Shown: positions 20,765 to 33,150, counted from the first letter of the stretch. The stretch is DNA of 64,000 bases from Arachnopeziza araneosa (GCA_003988855.1 QYAI01000002.1:24341-88340), one strand, 5' to 3'. Notes: generated by a model from the sequence alone, not told the origin. Made by a program: numbers and translations.

Positions 20765-22525
20765 ATGGCGTTATCTCAAGCTGCAGCTTTAGTCGAGAAA
20801 GTTATCGGTCATGGAAACAACGCCACTACCGAACAAGACGTTTCCAATCCTGCCAGAGACCGAGCAAAATATGCCGATCCTAGTGGCGAGAAGATGAAAG
20901 CACTGTGCTGGATGGGGAAGAATACTGTGCAAGTCCTTGAGGTTCCAAAGCCTAGAGTAGTTGAAGATAGAGATGTCATTCTGAAGGTGACGGGAAGCAC
21001 AGTTTGCGGGAGCGATCTCCATTTACTACATGGATCAGTGATCCAGCTTGAAAAAGGTGACATTCTTGGCCATGAATTCTGTGGTGTTGTTGAGAGTATG
21101 GGCCCTGCTGTGAAGGGACTGAAGACAGGAGATAGAGTTGTGGCGAGCTTTCAGATCGCTTGTGGTGATGTGTGACGCGAGTCCATTCACCTCAGAACTG
21201 TATGCTGATAATGTCAGTGCTATTATTGCAATCAGAAATTATCTTCCCAGTGTGAGAAGACAAATTCCAACACCATGGAGCATGGGATGGTAAGTTTCAT
21301 TATTATGAACCTTTTACAACTGCTAAATTCGCTCAGTATGGCGGTAGGACTGCTGGAATGTTTGGCTACTCTCACTTCACTGGTGGATTCGCTGGTGGTC
21401 AATCTGAATATGTTCGGGTCCCTTATGGAGACGTCAATCTCCTAAAGCTCCCAGATAGTGTTCCAGATGAGAAGGGACTTTTCCTTTCTGACGTCATTTG
21501 TACATCATGGAATTGCGTTGTTGACACTGGCGTAAGCAAAGGAGATGTTGTTGCAATCTGGGGTGCTGGACCCATCGGTCAGATGTGTGCAGACTTTGCT
21601 TTTATGAACGGTACAGTGCTTTCTATCCTCTCATTAGTCGTATACTAAGTCTCGTTCAACAGGTGCTTCTCGAGTCATTATGGTGGATTCAAACTGGAGG
21701 CTTGATTATGTTAAGTCTAAGAACCCCAAAGTGGAGACATTAGACTACAGTAAACTTCCGAGAGGGACATCGGTTTCAGCAAAGTTGCAGGAAATGGTTC
21801 CGAGAGGACCAGATGTAGCTCTCGAATGTGTCGGTAAGTTTAGTCCTATGCTAAGACGGTCAGTGCTGATTTATAACAGCTGGAGAATATGCCAAAGGAT
21901 GGGCACATTATTTTGAGATGTTACTCGGAATGGAGACTGATACCTCCGAGATTATAAATGAGATGATCACTTCGGTCAAGAGCTTCGGAAGAGTCGGCAT
22001 CACAGGCGTTTACGTTGGATTTGTGAGTATGTACGGTCGATCTCCGTCGCTGGGACTGACAAGAGTAGACCAATCACTTCAACATCGGGTCCTTGATGGA
22101 ACGTGGAATTAGACTGATTGGTAACGGACAGGTAAGCTTATTTCATACTACGTAAAGTGCTATGGCCGTCTATCGCAGCTCTGGTAGGGCTGTTTCAGGA
22201 GTGGTAGGAAACGCATGCCGAATATTTGGGCCCCTGAAACGTTTTCAATCTTTGACAAATGAGATTTTTACCTTACTAATGGGACGATAAGGCACCAGTT
22301 CATAAGTATTGGGAGCAACTTTGTAAGATGATCGAGACCGGAGAGATCGACCCACTCAGGATGGTTTCTACCCGAGTGGCGCTTGATGAACTGGTGGAAG
22401 TGTACAGAAGGTTTGATTCGAGAGAAGGAGGTCTAGCGGATGGTCTGCAGAAAGTATACGTGCAGACACGCTTCTCTGCACCACCAGCGTCTGGCAGCCC
22501 TGCACTAACGACCTACACAAAGTAG
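20765..22525 (+). CDS. Zinc-dependent alcohol dehydrogenase (formaldehyde dehydrogenase-like, MDR family)
   Basis: An NAD(P)-dependent medium-chain dehydrogenase with seven exons: 20765-21169, 21218-21289, 21337-21610, 21663-21833, 21880-22022, 22069-22131 and 22292-22525, totalling 453 residues in one frame. GroES-like catalytic domain: STVCGSDLHLLHG (catalytic zinc Cys), ILGHEFCGVVE (GHE motif) and the structural-zinc region CGDCYYCNQKLSSQCEKTN, which is split by intron 1. Nucleotide-binding fold: VAIWGAGPIGQMCADFA followed by RVIMVDSNWRLDY. The overall type resembles glutathione-independent formaldehyde dehydrogenase-like enzymes of fungi; the substrate is unknown. The last intron is unusually long for this window (160 nt). 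The N-terminal 45 residues before MKALCWMG are extra compared with the minimal family. Confidence 0.9.
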
Positions 22526-23601
22526 ACATGTGCATACGATACACATAACAACGTTGGATGGGGTGGGAGGTTGCACATGTTCATGAGACACAGGTGTATC
22601 TGGGAGCGGACGGTTCGTCGGTTACCACCTGCAGCGGAGAATATGGAGCGGAAGATGCCGAGGGTTGTACCATATGCAAAAGTAAACAGAATCTTCCAAA
22701 TACATCGGCTAAAGTCCTGCTCGTTTTCGGGAAAACAGCAAATGAAACAAAATTTGGCTTACGACTCTGTCAGGGTGTAAGGCAGATGCTTCCCCTAAAG
22801 CACGGAAGGTAAGCTTATTTACAGTCTGGCTCCAGAAGCGAAGTCCCCTGTAAATCGCTTGCTGGGCCAGTCATCGGCACTCCCTCGTACAAACAAGGGG
22901 CATGAGAAGTTTAACCCCGTTCAGATTGTGCTTCTGATTTGGCAGCGCGGAAACTGACAAGAGCAACGCCTCGTCTAGGCCGGACTTGTACCTTAATCCG
23001 TCTTCTGCTGTCTGTGTTCTCATCATATTTTCTGGTGCTGGGCCATGCTCGCCGTCCAGCCTACACCCCGCAAGTCCCACGTCTGCCCACGTACCCAGGC
23101 GGGAACGGCATTCCTCTCTACTGAGCAGGTTTCAGGCGACGACATGCCTTGGATGATAAGGTGCCCGGCGACCTTTCCAGACGTGCAGAAATAGACGGCC
23201 CCTAAGCCACGATGGTGGGTTACAGGGTCGTGCCGTGGATGTTGATCCATGCGGCGTCGCTGCAGACAATCCATGTGCACGAATTCCTTCCAGTTCGTCT
23301 GAATTGGGTGCTGGCATCTCTCCATTGGCGCTTCCTTGCACTCAACCAATGGTCCCTGCAGATGGGGTCCAGATCAACCTGTAGATGGCGCTATCAGAGT
23401 GCTCATGCGGTAATTATTTCTTTTGAATGGTAAATATGTGGCATGGATATGGAAATGGGACCGCGCCCTTACTATACGAAATCTAGGCTTTGGCTCGGCC
23501 TCCAAAAACATGTTCAGACATATAAGAACCCCGAGAGCCCATGGATGTTCAAGCGTTGAATGTAAACTCTTCCTACAGTTTTGATATATCCTCAAGCCAT
23601 A
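22526..23601. other. Intergenic, no gene supported
   Basis: Several overlapping frames of 60-108 codons on both strands, none protein-like. The left end should hold the 3' untranslated region of the dehydrogenase. Confidence 0.45.
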
Positions 23602-24338
23602 ATGATGCATGCCACTACACAGTCTACCCAGATCATGGTCTCGAGCGAGGATCAGGTAAGTTTATCTATCCTTCTCTTACCCAAGACTAAACCCCCCAGG
23701 AATCCTATCATGTAGAGGACTATCCCAACGTTCAAGTGATCATCTGCTCTTGTACCGCCAAGTCACATGGCATCCATATCAGATCGCCAGAGTCCATGAG
23801 CAGCACAGCTTACACTGCCCCTGAACTCCCTCAACTGAGGAACCTGCTCTCTGCCTTTCTACCCGTGGAAACGGCACGCATGGAATTTCAGGCGCAGCAA
23901 GAACATATCGAGTCTCTCCTCAACGTCCGATCTCATTCTCAGAACCTCAACCTGATCTCCAGAGCGGGAAAATATGCACGAGATCCAAGGAAAATTGGAA
24001 CCCTAGTTTCAAGAGTGAGGGTTCAAACCCGAGGCTTCTGGCGGTCCTTGAGCTTCCAATTAATCTTCAACATCTGGGCCGTCATCATCTGGTTGCTGAT
24101 CCGAAAAACATTGGAACTTTTTGGGATCAGGATCGGCCCCCAAGTCGCATCTGTCAAATCAGAACGCTCAAAAGTCCAGACAGCTCCATCTTTTCGAGGC
24201 CTGACTCAGAGACCAAGTCAAAAATCAGTCGAGAGGAAGAGGTTGATGGCTACCGTCGAGGATTACAATGGTGATTCGTGGGAGAACCTCGAGAGCTCTT
24301 CGCTGAGTAGATCTCTCACCAAGGATTTTAAGACATGA
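23602..24338 (+). CDS. Small single-pass membrane protein, unknown
   Basis: Exons are 23602-23655 and 23700-24338, with a 44-nt intron (gtaagt...ccccag) that keeps the frame, totalling 230 residues. The N-terminal region is soluble (residues 1-115: APELPQLRNLLSAFLP, then ARMEFQAQQEHIESLL). One strong transmembrane segment follows (QLIFNIWAVIIWLLIRKTLELF, about residues 140-162). The tail is basic and Ser-rich and would be cytosolic or luminal. No signal peptide is visible, so tail-anchored-like insertion with an extended tail is possible. No family is recognised. Confidence 0.6.
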
Positions 24339-25317
24339 ACCAGTAAGGCTGGGTGGATAGGAAAATTTACATGTAAATGGGGCGTTGGGAAAACGGGCTG
24401 TCATTACTACAATCTCTTTTATCGACTACATCATTTCATATGTCACGAAAAGTTGCATTCCGTCTCATTGGCAGCAAACTTTTTTTCTCTGCTTGATTGA
24501 AGCATGGCAGCATCACTAGTTAGCCGTCGTGTATCCACCCTATCTCTTTACCTTCCACAGCATATATCCATCACCTGTCAAGAATTCCCAGATCGCCCTT
24601 GCGTGCGTGCTTGCTATTTGCCACGCGTTTTCTTCGGACATTTGATCTGCAGACGCACACACGCACACCCATCACCGCTCTCGTCTGTATCTCCGCCGCC
24701 CTCCCATCACATACGTGCATCACGTACGCCCACCACCTCCGTCTCGCTCGCTTCGGAAACGAAAACGAAGAAGACGCGACGGGAGCGGTGCTCGCTTCGT
24801 GCGTGCGGGTCAGGCTGGCATGCTTCGGGTCGCGGTCCCAGTACCAGCCTCCGAAGAGGTTGTGGCGACCGGCGGGTCCAATCGTTGGGTTGGGTCCTGC
24901 TCCCGAGGCTACACAGGACAGCACATTGTTCCGGACGGGTGCCGAGTTTTCTTGACGGGTTGGATATGGAGTTGAGGTGGGACTGGGGATTGCCGATTCA
25001 AGGGAGCTCTGAGAAAGATATGTGTCGGCCTTCCGATATGCTGTGTTCATTGTCTCAGCTCGCAGCGTTGAAGTTGGCTCTAGATTATAAGCTTGTTAAT
25101 TCAGACATGCATCGTTTTGCCAACAATGAGTTTATGACCTCATTGTTTGACTCTTTATTACATTGAAAATCACAAGGTTGTAAAAATACTTTGCAAAGTG
25201 TGCAGCGACTTTGAAAACTCCCAATTCGTAGTTCATTCTCGGCACGCCACATCAACTTTGAAAACCCTCAATCCGTAGTCCCATGCTCTGAACGCCACAT
25301 CGACTTTGAAACTACAC
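24339..25317. other. Intergenic; GC-rich core with overlapping frames, no supported gene
   Basis: Frames of 220 codons (plus, 24504-25166) and 159 codons (minus, 24571-25050) overlap. Both are rich in Arg, Ser, Pro and Cys with no hydrophobic periodicity, as expected of non-coding GC-rich DNA. A duplicated motif occurs at about 25210-25312: gactttgaaa, ccgtag/cgtag and acgccacatc recur twice. Confidence 0.4.
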
Positions 25318-27456
25318 TCAGAAATTCAACGTCTCAAGCCATTGACGTACTTCCTCCATTGTCCACCGCAGATCTCGACTCTGTTTTACCATGGCCTTGA
25401 TTCCGCCAGAAAATGGGTTCTCCTTGAACTTATCTGTATAGATTCCCTGTTTGACCCAATCAATGCTCCTAGCACGTTCAGAGCCGTATTCGAATCTGGT
25501 TGAAAGTTCCAAAGCAATAACACCTAGTCTTGATTAGCCATTTAGTCAGAGGAGGAAGCGAGGTTGTGCTTACCTAGGGCGAAAACATCTTGTTTTGGGC
25601 AGATGACAGGTACCTCATTTGGAACATAAGGTGCCGTCCCAACCATGTTGCTCTCACCGTACTCCGTCGCTGTCGAAGGCCATGGCTTGCCGTCATCTGA
25701 ATCACCAGCATTGGCTCCCAAGATGTGTATCAATCCGAAATCTCCAATGCAAGGACATATATATGTGCTCTCTTTCCGAGAGGAGGCGTCGGGGTAGCAG
25801 TCGTGGCAGTCGTCGATAGCGAAATAGCCAGTCGTAGGCTCTTCACCGGCTGGCAGAATGGATAGGAAGATGTTCTCTGGTTTCAGGTCTCGGTGGATGA
25901 TGTTCTTTCGATGGAGATATGAAATTCCTTTCATCAGGGCTTTGAGTAGTTTCAAAGTCTGACAGGGGTGGAAACAATGCTTGAGTTTGATTTCTGAACT
26001 TTCTGATTCTGACGTGAGACCTGAGGACAGCTGTCGGGCCCGGGACTCTTCCGTCGGCTTGCCAATATACTCGTTCAATGTCGATGGATATAATTTCATC
26101 TTGATATACAAATGTGCGTCAAAGTCGAGTTTGGTCTTCGACAATCTACCAATCTGCATCTTGCTCTCGCCGTTGTCGGTGGTATCGTCGCCATCGGCGC
26201 TCTCGTCGTTCTGAGGTCTGTCGTTCCTGTCGGGAGTGCCACCGTTCGCAGCTATATCAAAGGGGTTTTCATTGTCCAAAGGAATAATCGACTTTGCTCT
26301 CACATTTCTGGCTGCATCAATGTCCAAGAGCCCCCTTTGACTTTCAATTTCTGATTCGAGGTTTTTTATAATAGGATCAACCGATATAGAGCTATATCTC
26401 ATCCTATAATTAATCAGCGTGAGTAATTTTATAAAGCGCCATATTCTTACCGGACTTGATGAATTGCTTCCTCGGTTTCAATTGTTCCAGGAGGGCATGG
26501 TTCCACCCAACAGTGCATATATCGAACTACATGTGGATGATCTAACCTAGCAAGAGTAGAGACCTCAGAAATCAAGTTTCTAAGATTTCCTGCTCTAGCT
26601 AAACTCTGGAATTCTCGTGCTGCAATTGCTACCTTCTTTATAGCATACATCCCTCTATCAAGTCTATACCGTGCTTTGAAGACAGTTCCGAAGCCCCCTC
26701 TGCCCAATTCCTCAATTCTACATAGATGTCAGAAAGTAGTCTGGTCAATCGACAATATATTTTTAATGACACCTCTCAGTACAGTTGAGATGGAAGCAAT
26801 GAGAATGATTCGGTAGAACCTCGGTAGATAGAAAACTCTAGTTTAACACACTCTTCTCCGGTGGGGTTGCGGCGGAATGAATAAACTTACTCGACAAAAG
26901 ACTTTGCAAAAGAACCTGACTGTGATGCAATTTTGTTTCCTCCAGCACTGAAGAGAGACAGAATCTCACTTTCTGACGAAAGAACATCGTGGTCGCCGCT
27001 TGAGTTCAAGTTTGACATTGTATGAGTTTGTCGAATCAAGGCATGTCCGGGGTTGAAAGATGCAGATGACTCTCTTGGTAAGAAGAAGCTGGCAGAGCCG
27101 GTAGTTGCAGTGTAGGCAGAGTAGTTGTGCTGTTGTGATACAAAGTTGTTTTGGTTTGTTGCGATATTGTTAAGAAGAGCGTCAAATGAATGTAAATATT
27201 GACGTAGCTGAGGGACGCTGTAGTGAATGAGCTCTTCCGGAAACATACCCGCCCTTACCAAATCACGAGTCATCTCCGCAAAGAGGTGCTCGGCAATATC
27301 ACAAACATCAGGGTGATCGTCTGGAAAACGCTCCTCGGGACGGCGTCCAGCATTGATAGAGTTTGCTGCTTGAGTTCTACACCTTCCTTCAATCAAAGAA
27401 AGGTAGAAGATACTAGCACGCTGCTGAGGACTGAGTTCAGGTAGCCTCATTGCCAT
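25318..27456 (-). CDS. eIF2alpha kinase, HRI/PEK-like
   Basis: Ser/Thr kinase expected to phosphorylate eIF2alpha under stress and lower translation. Exons are 27456-26891, 26717-26451, 26403-25574 and 25523-25318, totalling 622 residues. The N-terminal domain carries RASIFYLSLIEGRCRTQAAN, seen in fungal HRI-like kinases. The kinase domain starts at about residue 190: ELGRGGFGTVFKARY, then the lysine in MYAIKKVAI and DHPHVVRYMHCWVE. A large acidic insert (about 280-370) precedes HLYIKMKLYPSTLNEYIG, the arrangement diagnostic of eIF2alpha kinases. The catalytic loop is IIHRDLKPENIFL (about 448) and the metal loop is CIGDFGLIHIL (about 500), followed by MVGTAPYVPNEV where APE is normal, and then PKQDVFALGVIALEL. 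An ATG at 27624 in the same frame is cut off by a TAA at 27463-27465; see findings. Confidence 0.9.
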
Positions 27457-27624
27457 AGGTAATTATCTTGCTACCCTTCCATTGTTTTGATCTCGCGTAG
27501 CACTCGTCTCCCCTCGAACTTCCTCGTCTGCTTCAGACGTATCACGTGCAGAATCTCCAGATTCTGAAGAGGCACTTGAATCTGTTGTCCATTCACCAGA
27601 AGAAGGCCAAAATCTGGAAGCCAT

Positions 27625-28201
27625 GGTGGGGATCAATAGAAAAGCCCTTCTCGTGCTTTTATGAAGAAAAATGCATTGGAACTAGAGAAAGACGCTGAAC
27701 AGAATGAACGGCTAGGAAAAGGACCATGGCTTGAATTAAAGGCCCTTAGATTTATTATGTTGCTCCTTTCTAGACGATCTTGACATTTCAATGACTTGCT
27801 TGTCAAAGAAAGGGCTGACTAGGCTGCAGGCTCGAGTTAAGGTTGTTATGCTGTCTTCTTCACAACAGTTCTATGGGCTTCTCCTCTCCGCGTGACCTTG
27901 GCGAAACGAGGCTTGTTCGTATATCCTCAGGCAACAACTTTTTGCCTGAGCCTTATTCCTTCGACTTTCGGTTTCATACTTCCATTCCATGACAGATGAA
28001 CTTTCATCTGAGATTTACCATTAACACTAACTCTCTGATGAGTAGAGTGTGCTGTACTAACCAACGGTTATCCTGAGACAAGACGTAAATGGTTCTCATC
28101 GCTGCGGCCGCCTCCTCTGAACGTGTCACGCGACTTCATTTTCCTCATCGATAATCTCTCAAGACAATAGGGTCTTGCTACACTTGCTCAACAAGAATAC
28201 C
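27625..28201. other. Divergent promoter region
   Basis: Between the eIF2alpha kinase gene (with its upstream frame) and the gene at 28202. No extra gene was seen. Confidence 0.5.
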
Positions 28202-29348
28202 ATGCCGAGAAAACTACCTTGGAAGATCAAGTCCACCACGCCTGTCGTGTCTCGAAAGAGGGTAGTTGCCAGCAAAGCCCCTGTTCAGAAACGCCAAAGA
28301 AGAGAGAAGGTTGATTCAGAGGATAATGTAGATACAGAGTCACGAAATGCTGATAAAGATGGTAGGTTCATATTTTGCGCTATGATCATACTGACTGTCT
28401 CAAGCACCGGTGCCGTCATCATCACCTCCACCTCAGCCACCTCCAGAATCGTGAGTCTCTTTCTCATTCACCACCTCCTGTTCTAACTTGACATATAGCC
28501 TTATGAAGGAAGGGATGGACAAAGATGATCAATATCGTATGGTTGAGGATGAATTTCTCACAGTAGCTCAGCGCTTTACCATGCATCTTCACACTGCCGA
28601 GTATAAAAGACAACAGATTATGGCAAAAACACGGAACGCAGAAACCATCAGTTCTATCTCGAGACCTGTAGCTGGAAAAATGTCAAACAGTACGAGACGA
28701 AAAGTTGAAGCTGTTGCTCGTGCCAAGTCTCAGAAGGCCGCTGTAGAAAGCCTACCTGGGAAGAAATCAGACCAGTCGGACGACAGCGATGATGGCGAAG
28801 AACTTCCTTACATTGGTACCACTCTTCACGGCTTGATGGATAGCCCTAGGAAGAGGACAGCGTCGCTTGCAAAGCTAGGAACTATAGCAACGACGACACG
28901 AGCTGCTGCTGGTTACAAGAAGCCCACAACAGCCAAACCAGACCACAATGCTGTCCCTCTTTCACCACTCCACAAGAAACTCTCCAAAGGCGTCACAAAT
29001 TATGACGGTGAAACATCGACTGAAGCATCTGATGACCACAGCGATCTGAATGATCCAGTCCCAGCACCTAAGTTGACTACTTTACCGAGAAACTCGACAA
29101 AAAATTCGCAAGTCGGCACCATAAAGTTTAAACCTACAACTTCCACATTAATACATACAAATCGAGCAGCCAAAGTCAACTCGTTTGTGGGGATCGCAGA
29201 GTCCTCTATGAATGAAATCAACAATCCGGATGTAACGGAATTTGATTCTCGACTTCCAGGGTTAGACCAGCCTAGGAAACGTAGGGTCAAGCCTAAGAAG
29301 CAGCAGCAATCTCCTGAGAAATTTGGTGTGATACCAACTTTCTTATGA
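28202..29348 (+). CDS. Basic, largely disordered protein, probably nuclear; unknown
   Basis: Exons are 28202-28361, 28405-28450 (46 nt) and 28499-29348, with introns of 43 and 48 nt, totalling 351 residues. The N-terminus is basic (MPRKLPWKIK, SRKRVVASK, QKRQRREK). A short Pro-run encoded by the small exon (SSPPPPQPPPES) leads into the one ordered block: YRMVEDEFLTVAQRFTMHLH then TAEYKRQQIMAK (about residues 80-115), which looks conserved and helical. The rest is Ser/Thr/Lys-rich with NLS-like clusters and ends PRKRRVKPKKQQQ. I believe the helical block is shared by other fungal proteins, but I cannot name the family. Confidence 0.75.
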
Positions 29349-29487
29349 ATGACACCTTTTTAAGTCATAATTGGAAACTGCATTCAATAAAGCTTCTAGA
29401 TAAACATTCCTGTCACGCTTCAGCAACCATGACACGAAGTCAGACGGACTCATAAATCAGAATTGATTTCTTGGTATCTAATTACAT

Positions 29488-30772
29488 TTACTTCTGGTAT
29501 GGAGTTTCTGTCGGAGGTTCTGCCTGCGGTGCGATACGTGCTAAATGTCTCCGTTGTCCACTCTTCCAGTCTACGAGAGCAGAATGAGAAGTTACACGGT
29601 TATCCCAGACCACAACCGTTTTTTCTGCCCATTTAACCCGAGCTTGAAAATCTGCGCCCAAAGCCACGTGGTCATACAAGAATTTCTTAGATGGATTAGC
29701 AACAATCTGATACAGAGAACCGAAAGCTTACCAGTAGTGCGTCGCTCTCCTCTTGCTTATAGCCAACAATGTTTCTGGTGACTGATTTTTGTCAGCTGTA
29801 CGTCCTGTACTTTATTGTTGCCACTTACATTGAGGATTGACATAAAGCACCTTCTCACCCGTTACAGGGTGCGTCCGTACAATCGGATGCTCGCTTATAA
29901 CTGGCTCACGTCGCACTGCGCCGCCCTTCGCCTTGGAGGCTGTCACTTGCTCGATTCCAGAATGATTTGCCTTTAGTCCGTGGAGACGTTCTTTGAATCC
30001 TTCGCTCAAACGGTTATAAGCCTCGGCTTGATTAACAAACAATGTATCGCCTCCTGTCTCTGGCTTGTCAAGAATGTACAGGAATGTTGTTCCTGGAGGC
30101 TGAAGCTCATATGAGACGTCACTGTGCCACGCAACAGAAGAAGTTCTTTTTTCGAAGAAGGAGTCGATTGTCTTGTCACCAGCACCTCTGTGAACGAGAT
30201 GAATCTCAGGGTAACCTTCTGGTGCTCCAGACGTTGGATGTATATGTAGGCGACCGAAGTAGCGACCGTACTCCAGAGCCTCGCTAATGGGAAGGTCCGC
30301 GAAATCTTGGTCTCGGAATGCAACGACCTTTCGCTCAGCAACAAAGCGAGCGAGTTGATCCTTGCCGGCTGGACTCAACGTGCTGAGTTGGACTCCAGAT
30401 ATTTCCGTCCCGATTGTTGGAGTAAGATCGTTGACAGTTACACCGCTGTGTAGCAGTTCGGGGAATTTTGGATCGGCATCTAGGCCATGGTCACGATGTT
30501 CAAAGCGTTCAAGCTTTGGGTACTTCTCACTACCCCAATGTGGCAAGTAGTTGGGGTACTGCAGCAGTAAGTTAGCATAGTGTTAAACTAGGCTGAGCAT
30601 TGTGGCCTGCCTTTGCGGCCTTGAAGCCACCCTTTCCTTCTTCCTCAACTTCTTTCTCGTATCCAATTGGCGAAAGCTCTTTGTATGGTCCAACAGCGCC
30701 TGTTAGTACTGGCTTTTTGGTTTGAATCGTAATTTCTGGTAGAGTCGCTGTTTCGGTTGCTGACGGTGCCAT
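29488..30772 (-). CDS. TauD/TfdA-family alpha-ketoglutarate dioxygenase (sulfonate/taurine type)
   Basis: Fe(II)/2-oxoglutarate dioxygenase, expected to release sulfite from an alkyl sulfonate such as taurine; the substrate is inferred. Exons are 30772-30611, 30558-29829, 29781-29732 and 29685-29488, giving 379 residues. The metal-binding His-X-Asp is in SVAWHSDVSYELQPPG, with the family hallmark GTTFLYILDKPETGGDTLF. The distal part is VLYVNPQ joined to FTRNIVGYKQEES. The last iron His and the 2-oxoglutarate Arg are expected in VVVWDNRVTSHSAL and the following region (DWKSGQRRH). Intron 1 has no GT donor: the frame and the family sequence (GGFKAAK/YPNYLPHW) require GCAGGC as donor with ctgcag as acceptor and a tgctaac branch site. 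Its 5' end faces NMD3. Confidence 0.9.
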
Positions 30773-31551
30773 GTTGTTGTTTGGTTTGAAGTCAAGATAC
30801 TCGACCGTTTTGGATTGTTCTTAGAGTATTTGGACAGACAAAAGGCTTTATATTCCCGCCATTACCAGGGCGATGTCGCAACTCCCCAGAGCTTAGAGCT
30901 CCAAAGAGATTAGCCCCTCAAACTCACATGTCCATCCTTGGAAATATCGGATGACGGCAATTTTTCTATTGAGAGTTACTGGTACACAGTCAGCAATGTA
31001 AACAGACGGAAAGCGAGATGCACGAAGCTATCCCCCAGATGGAGAATATAAACCAACGGCATTGGCTATAACAGGATTGTGCAATCGTGTGTGAGGATCA
31101 CGTATGAACCATAACACCATCATAAATCTAAAAGTGGGATAAATCAAGATCTTGTGACGCCATATCGGGTTGAACAACCCCTGAAGAATGCCTTATCAAG
31201 GTGTCGTGCCCCTGATTACCTTAAATGTGTACGAAACAAGCATCTCTAGCCATCAGACGAGAAAATACCATAACACGTGAGAGGTCCCGTGACTATCTGA
31301 TACTTTTGACACAAACATAAGATACCCGTAGTGTGCTTAGTAATTTCACATCAAGGTTAAGTATTCTTCATTCAAAATGATTTAGAAGTTACTAAGAAAG
31401 TGAAATCCCGTGAGGCTTGGGTGGCAAATCGCTGCTGCTGAGAAATCCCACCTCTATCCACAAAATGGCGGGGTACAAAATTATTTTGAACAACTGCTCC
31501 GAGCAGTTAGCACTCAACACCACGAAAGAATTCATTTGAACCACCGCGGCC
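30773..31551. other. Divergent promoter region, dioxygenase and NMD3
   Basis: About 780 bp without a supported frame. It must hold both promoters. Confidence 0.5.
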
Positions 31552-33150
31552 ATGTCTGCTATGGATCTTGACGCTCCGGTGTCTATTGCGCAGCAATTTA
31601 GAGAACAGCAGACAAATGCAACGTAAGTAAATCCCGAAGAAACATCGTCATCGTGCTAATCAATTATCAGTATTCTTTGCTGTAACTGCGGTGCTGCGAT
31701 CGATGGAACGACCTCTGCAGGCGCACTCTGCTATGACTGCGTTAAACTTACTGTCGATGTCTCCCAAGGAATTCAGCGAGAAGCAACCTTACATTTTTGC
31801 AGAGATTGTGACCGGTGGCTCCTCCCTCCCTCAAGCTGGATAGTTGCGGCTCTCGAATCGAGGGAACTGCTTGCCTTGTGTCTGAAGAAATTACGGGGAC
31901 TACACAAAGTTAGAATCATCGATGCAAGCTTCATCTGGACAGAGCCGCATTCGCGCAGAGTCAAAGTAAAACTTACTATTCAAGATTCAGTGTCAGAAGG
32001 CGTGGTCTTGCAGCAAGCATTCGAAGTCGAATATGTAGTTGCTTATCAGCAATGTCCGGATTGTGCAAAATCATACACTGCAAATACTTGGAGAGCATGT
32101 GTACAGGTTCGCCAGAAGGTTCCTCACAAACGAACGTTCCTCTACCTCGAACAACTCATCCTCAAACACGGCGCGCACAAAGATACGATCAATATCAAGG
32201 AAGTTAAGGATGGTTTAGACTTTTACTACGCAGCACGAAATCAAGCCGAGAAATTTGTCGATTTCTTAAATTCGGTTGCGCCAGTACGAACTAAGAAATC
32301 ACAGGAACTTATATCCGTGGATATTCACACCTCAACGAAATCATACAAATTCTCATATTCCGTCGAACTAGTTCCAATATGCAAGGACGATTTGGTAGCG
32401 CTACCTATTAAGTTGGCAAAACAGGTTGGAAATATTCATCCGTTAGGCATTTGCTACCGAGTTGGGACATCTATTAATATTCTCGATCCCACCACACTTC
32501 AGACCGCCGATGTAAGCACCCCTATCTACTGGCGTGCGCCTTTCATACCTCTTGCGGATGTCCAAGAGTTGGTTGAATTTGTCATCATGGACATTGAACC
32601 CATAGGTGCTCAGAAAGGAAAGTGGTTACTTGCGGAGGCTACTGTTGCGCGTGCCTCAGACCTAGGATCAAATGACAAGACATACTACACTCGAACTCAT
32701 CTCGGAAACGTTCTTCATCCTGGAGATTCCGTCATGGGCTACATGTTTACCGGGGCGAACTTCAACAACCCCCAATTTGATGCCTTGGAAGAATCAAATA
32801 ACTATTCATCGTCGATACCTGATGTCATGCTCGTTAAGAAGCTATACGCCCGCAAGAAGAAGTCCAAGAACCGTAGTTGGCGTCTTAAACGAATGGCGAG
32901 GGATGAAGGCGACCTGCTCCCCAAGAAAGCAGATCAAGAGAAGATGGATAGAGATTATGAGATGTTCTTGCGGGATGTGGAAGAGGATGCTGAACTCCGT
33001 CAGACAATGGCTCTGTTCAAAGCTCAGCAGGCGAAGGGGGATGCTGAGGCTATGAGCGTTGTTGAGACGAGTGATGGCGAGGATGAGACTCCACAGATTG
33101 ACATGAATGAGTTACTGGATGAGTTTGATGAGCTTCATGTTCAAGATTAA
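31552..33150 (+). CDS. NMD3: 60S ribosomal subunit export adaptor NMD3
   Basis: Binds pre-60S subunits and links them to Crm1/exportin for export through the nuclear pore. Exons are 31552-31622 and 31671-33150 (48-nt intron), totalling 516 residues, the usual length. The N-terminal zinc-binding Cys pairs are clear: ILCCNCG, LCYDCV, HFCRDCDRW and QQCPDCAK, the hallmark of the family. These are followed by RTFLYLEQLILKHGAHKD and the eIF5A-like/OB portion. A C-terminal basic stretch (RKKKSKNRSWRLKRMAR) fits the nuclear localisation signal, and the acidic leucine-rich end (MNELLDEFDELHVQD) fits the nuclear export signal. All expected elements are present, so the gene looks intact. Confidence 0.97.

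Noticed and set aside
23990..24040. gggttcaaaccc word resembling a tRNA T-arm
   Set aside because: It lies inside a spliced coding frame and no acceptor or anticodon arm surrounds it.
24504..25166. 220-codon frame on the plus strand
   Set aside because: Composition is Arg/Ser/Cys/Pro-rich with no hydrophobic periodicity, and strong frames overlap on the other strand. Best explained by GC-rich non-coding DNA.
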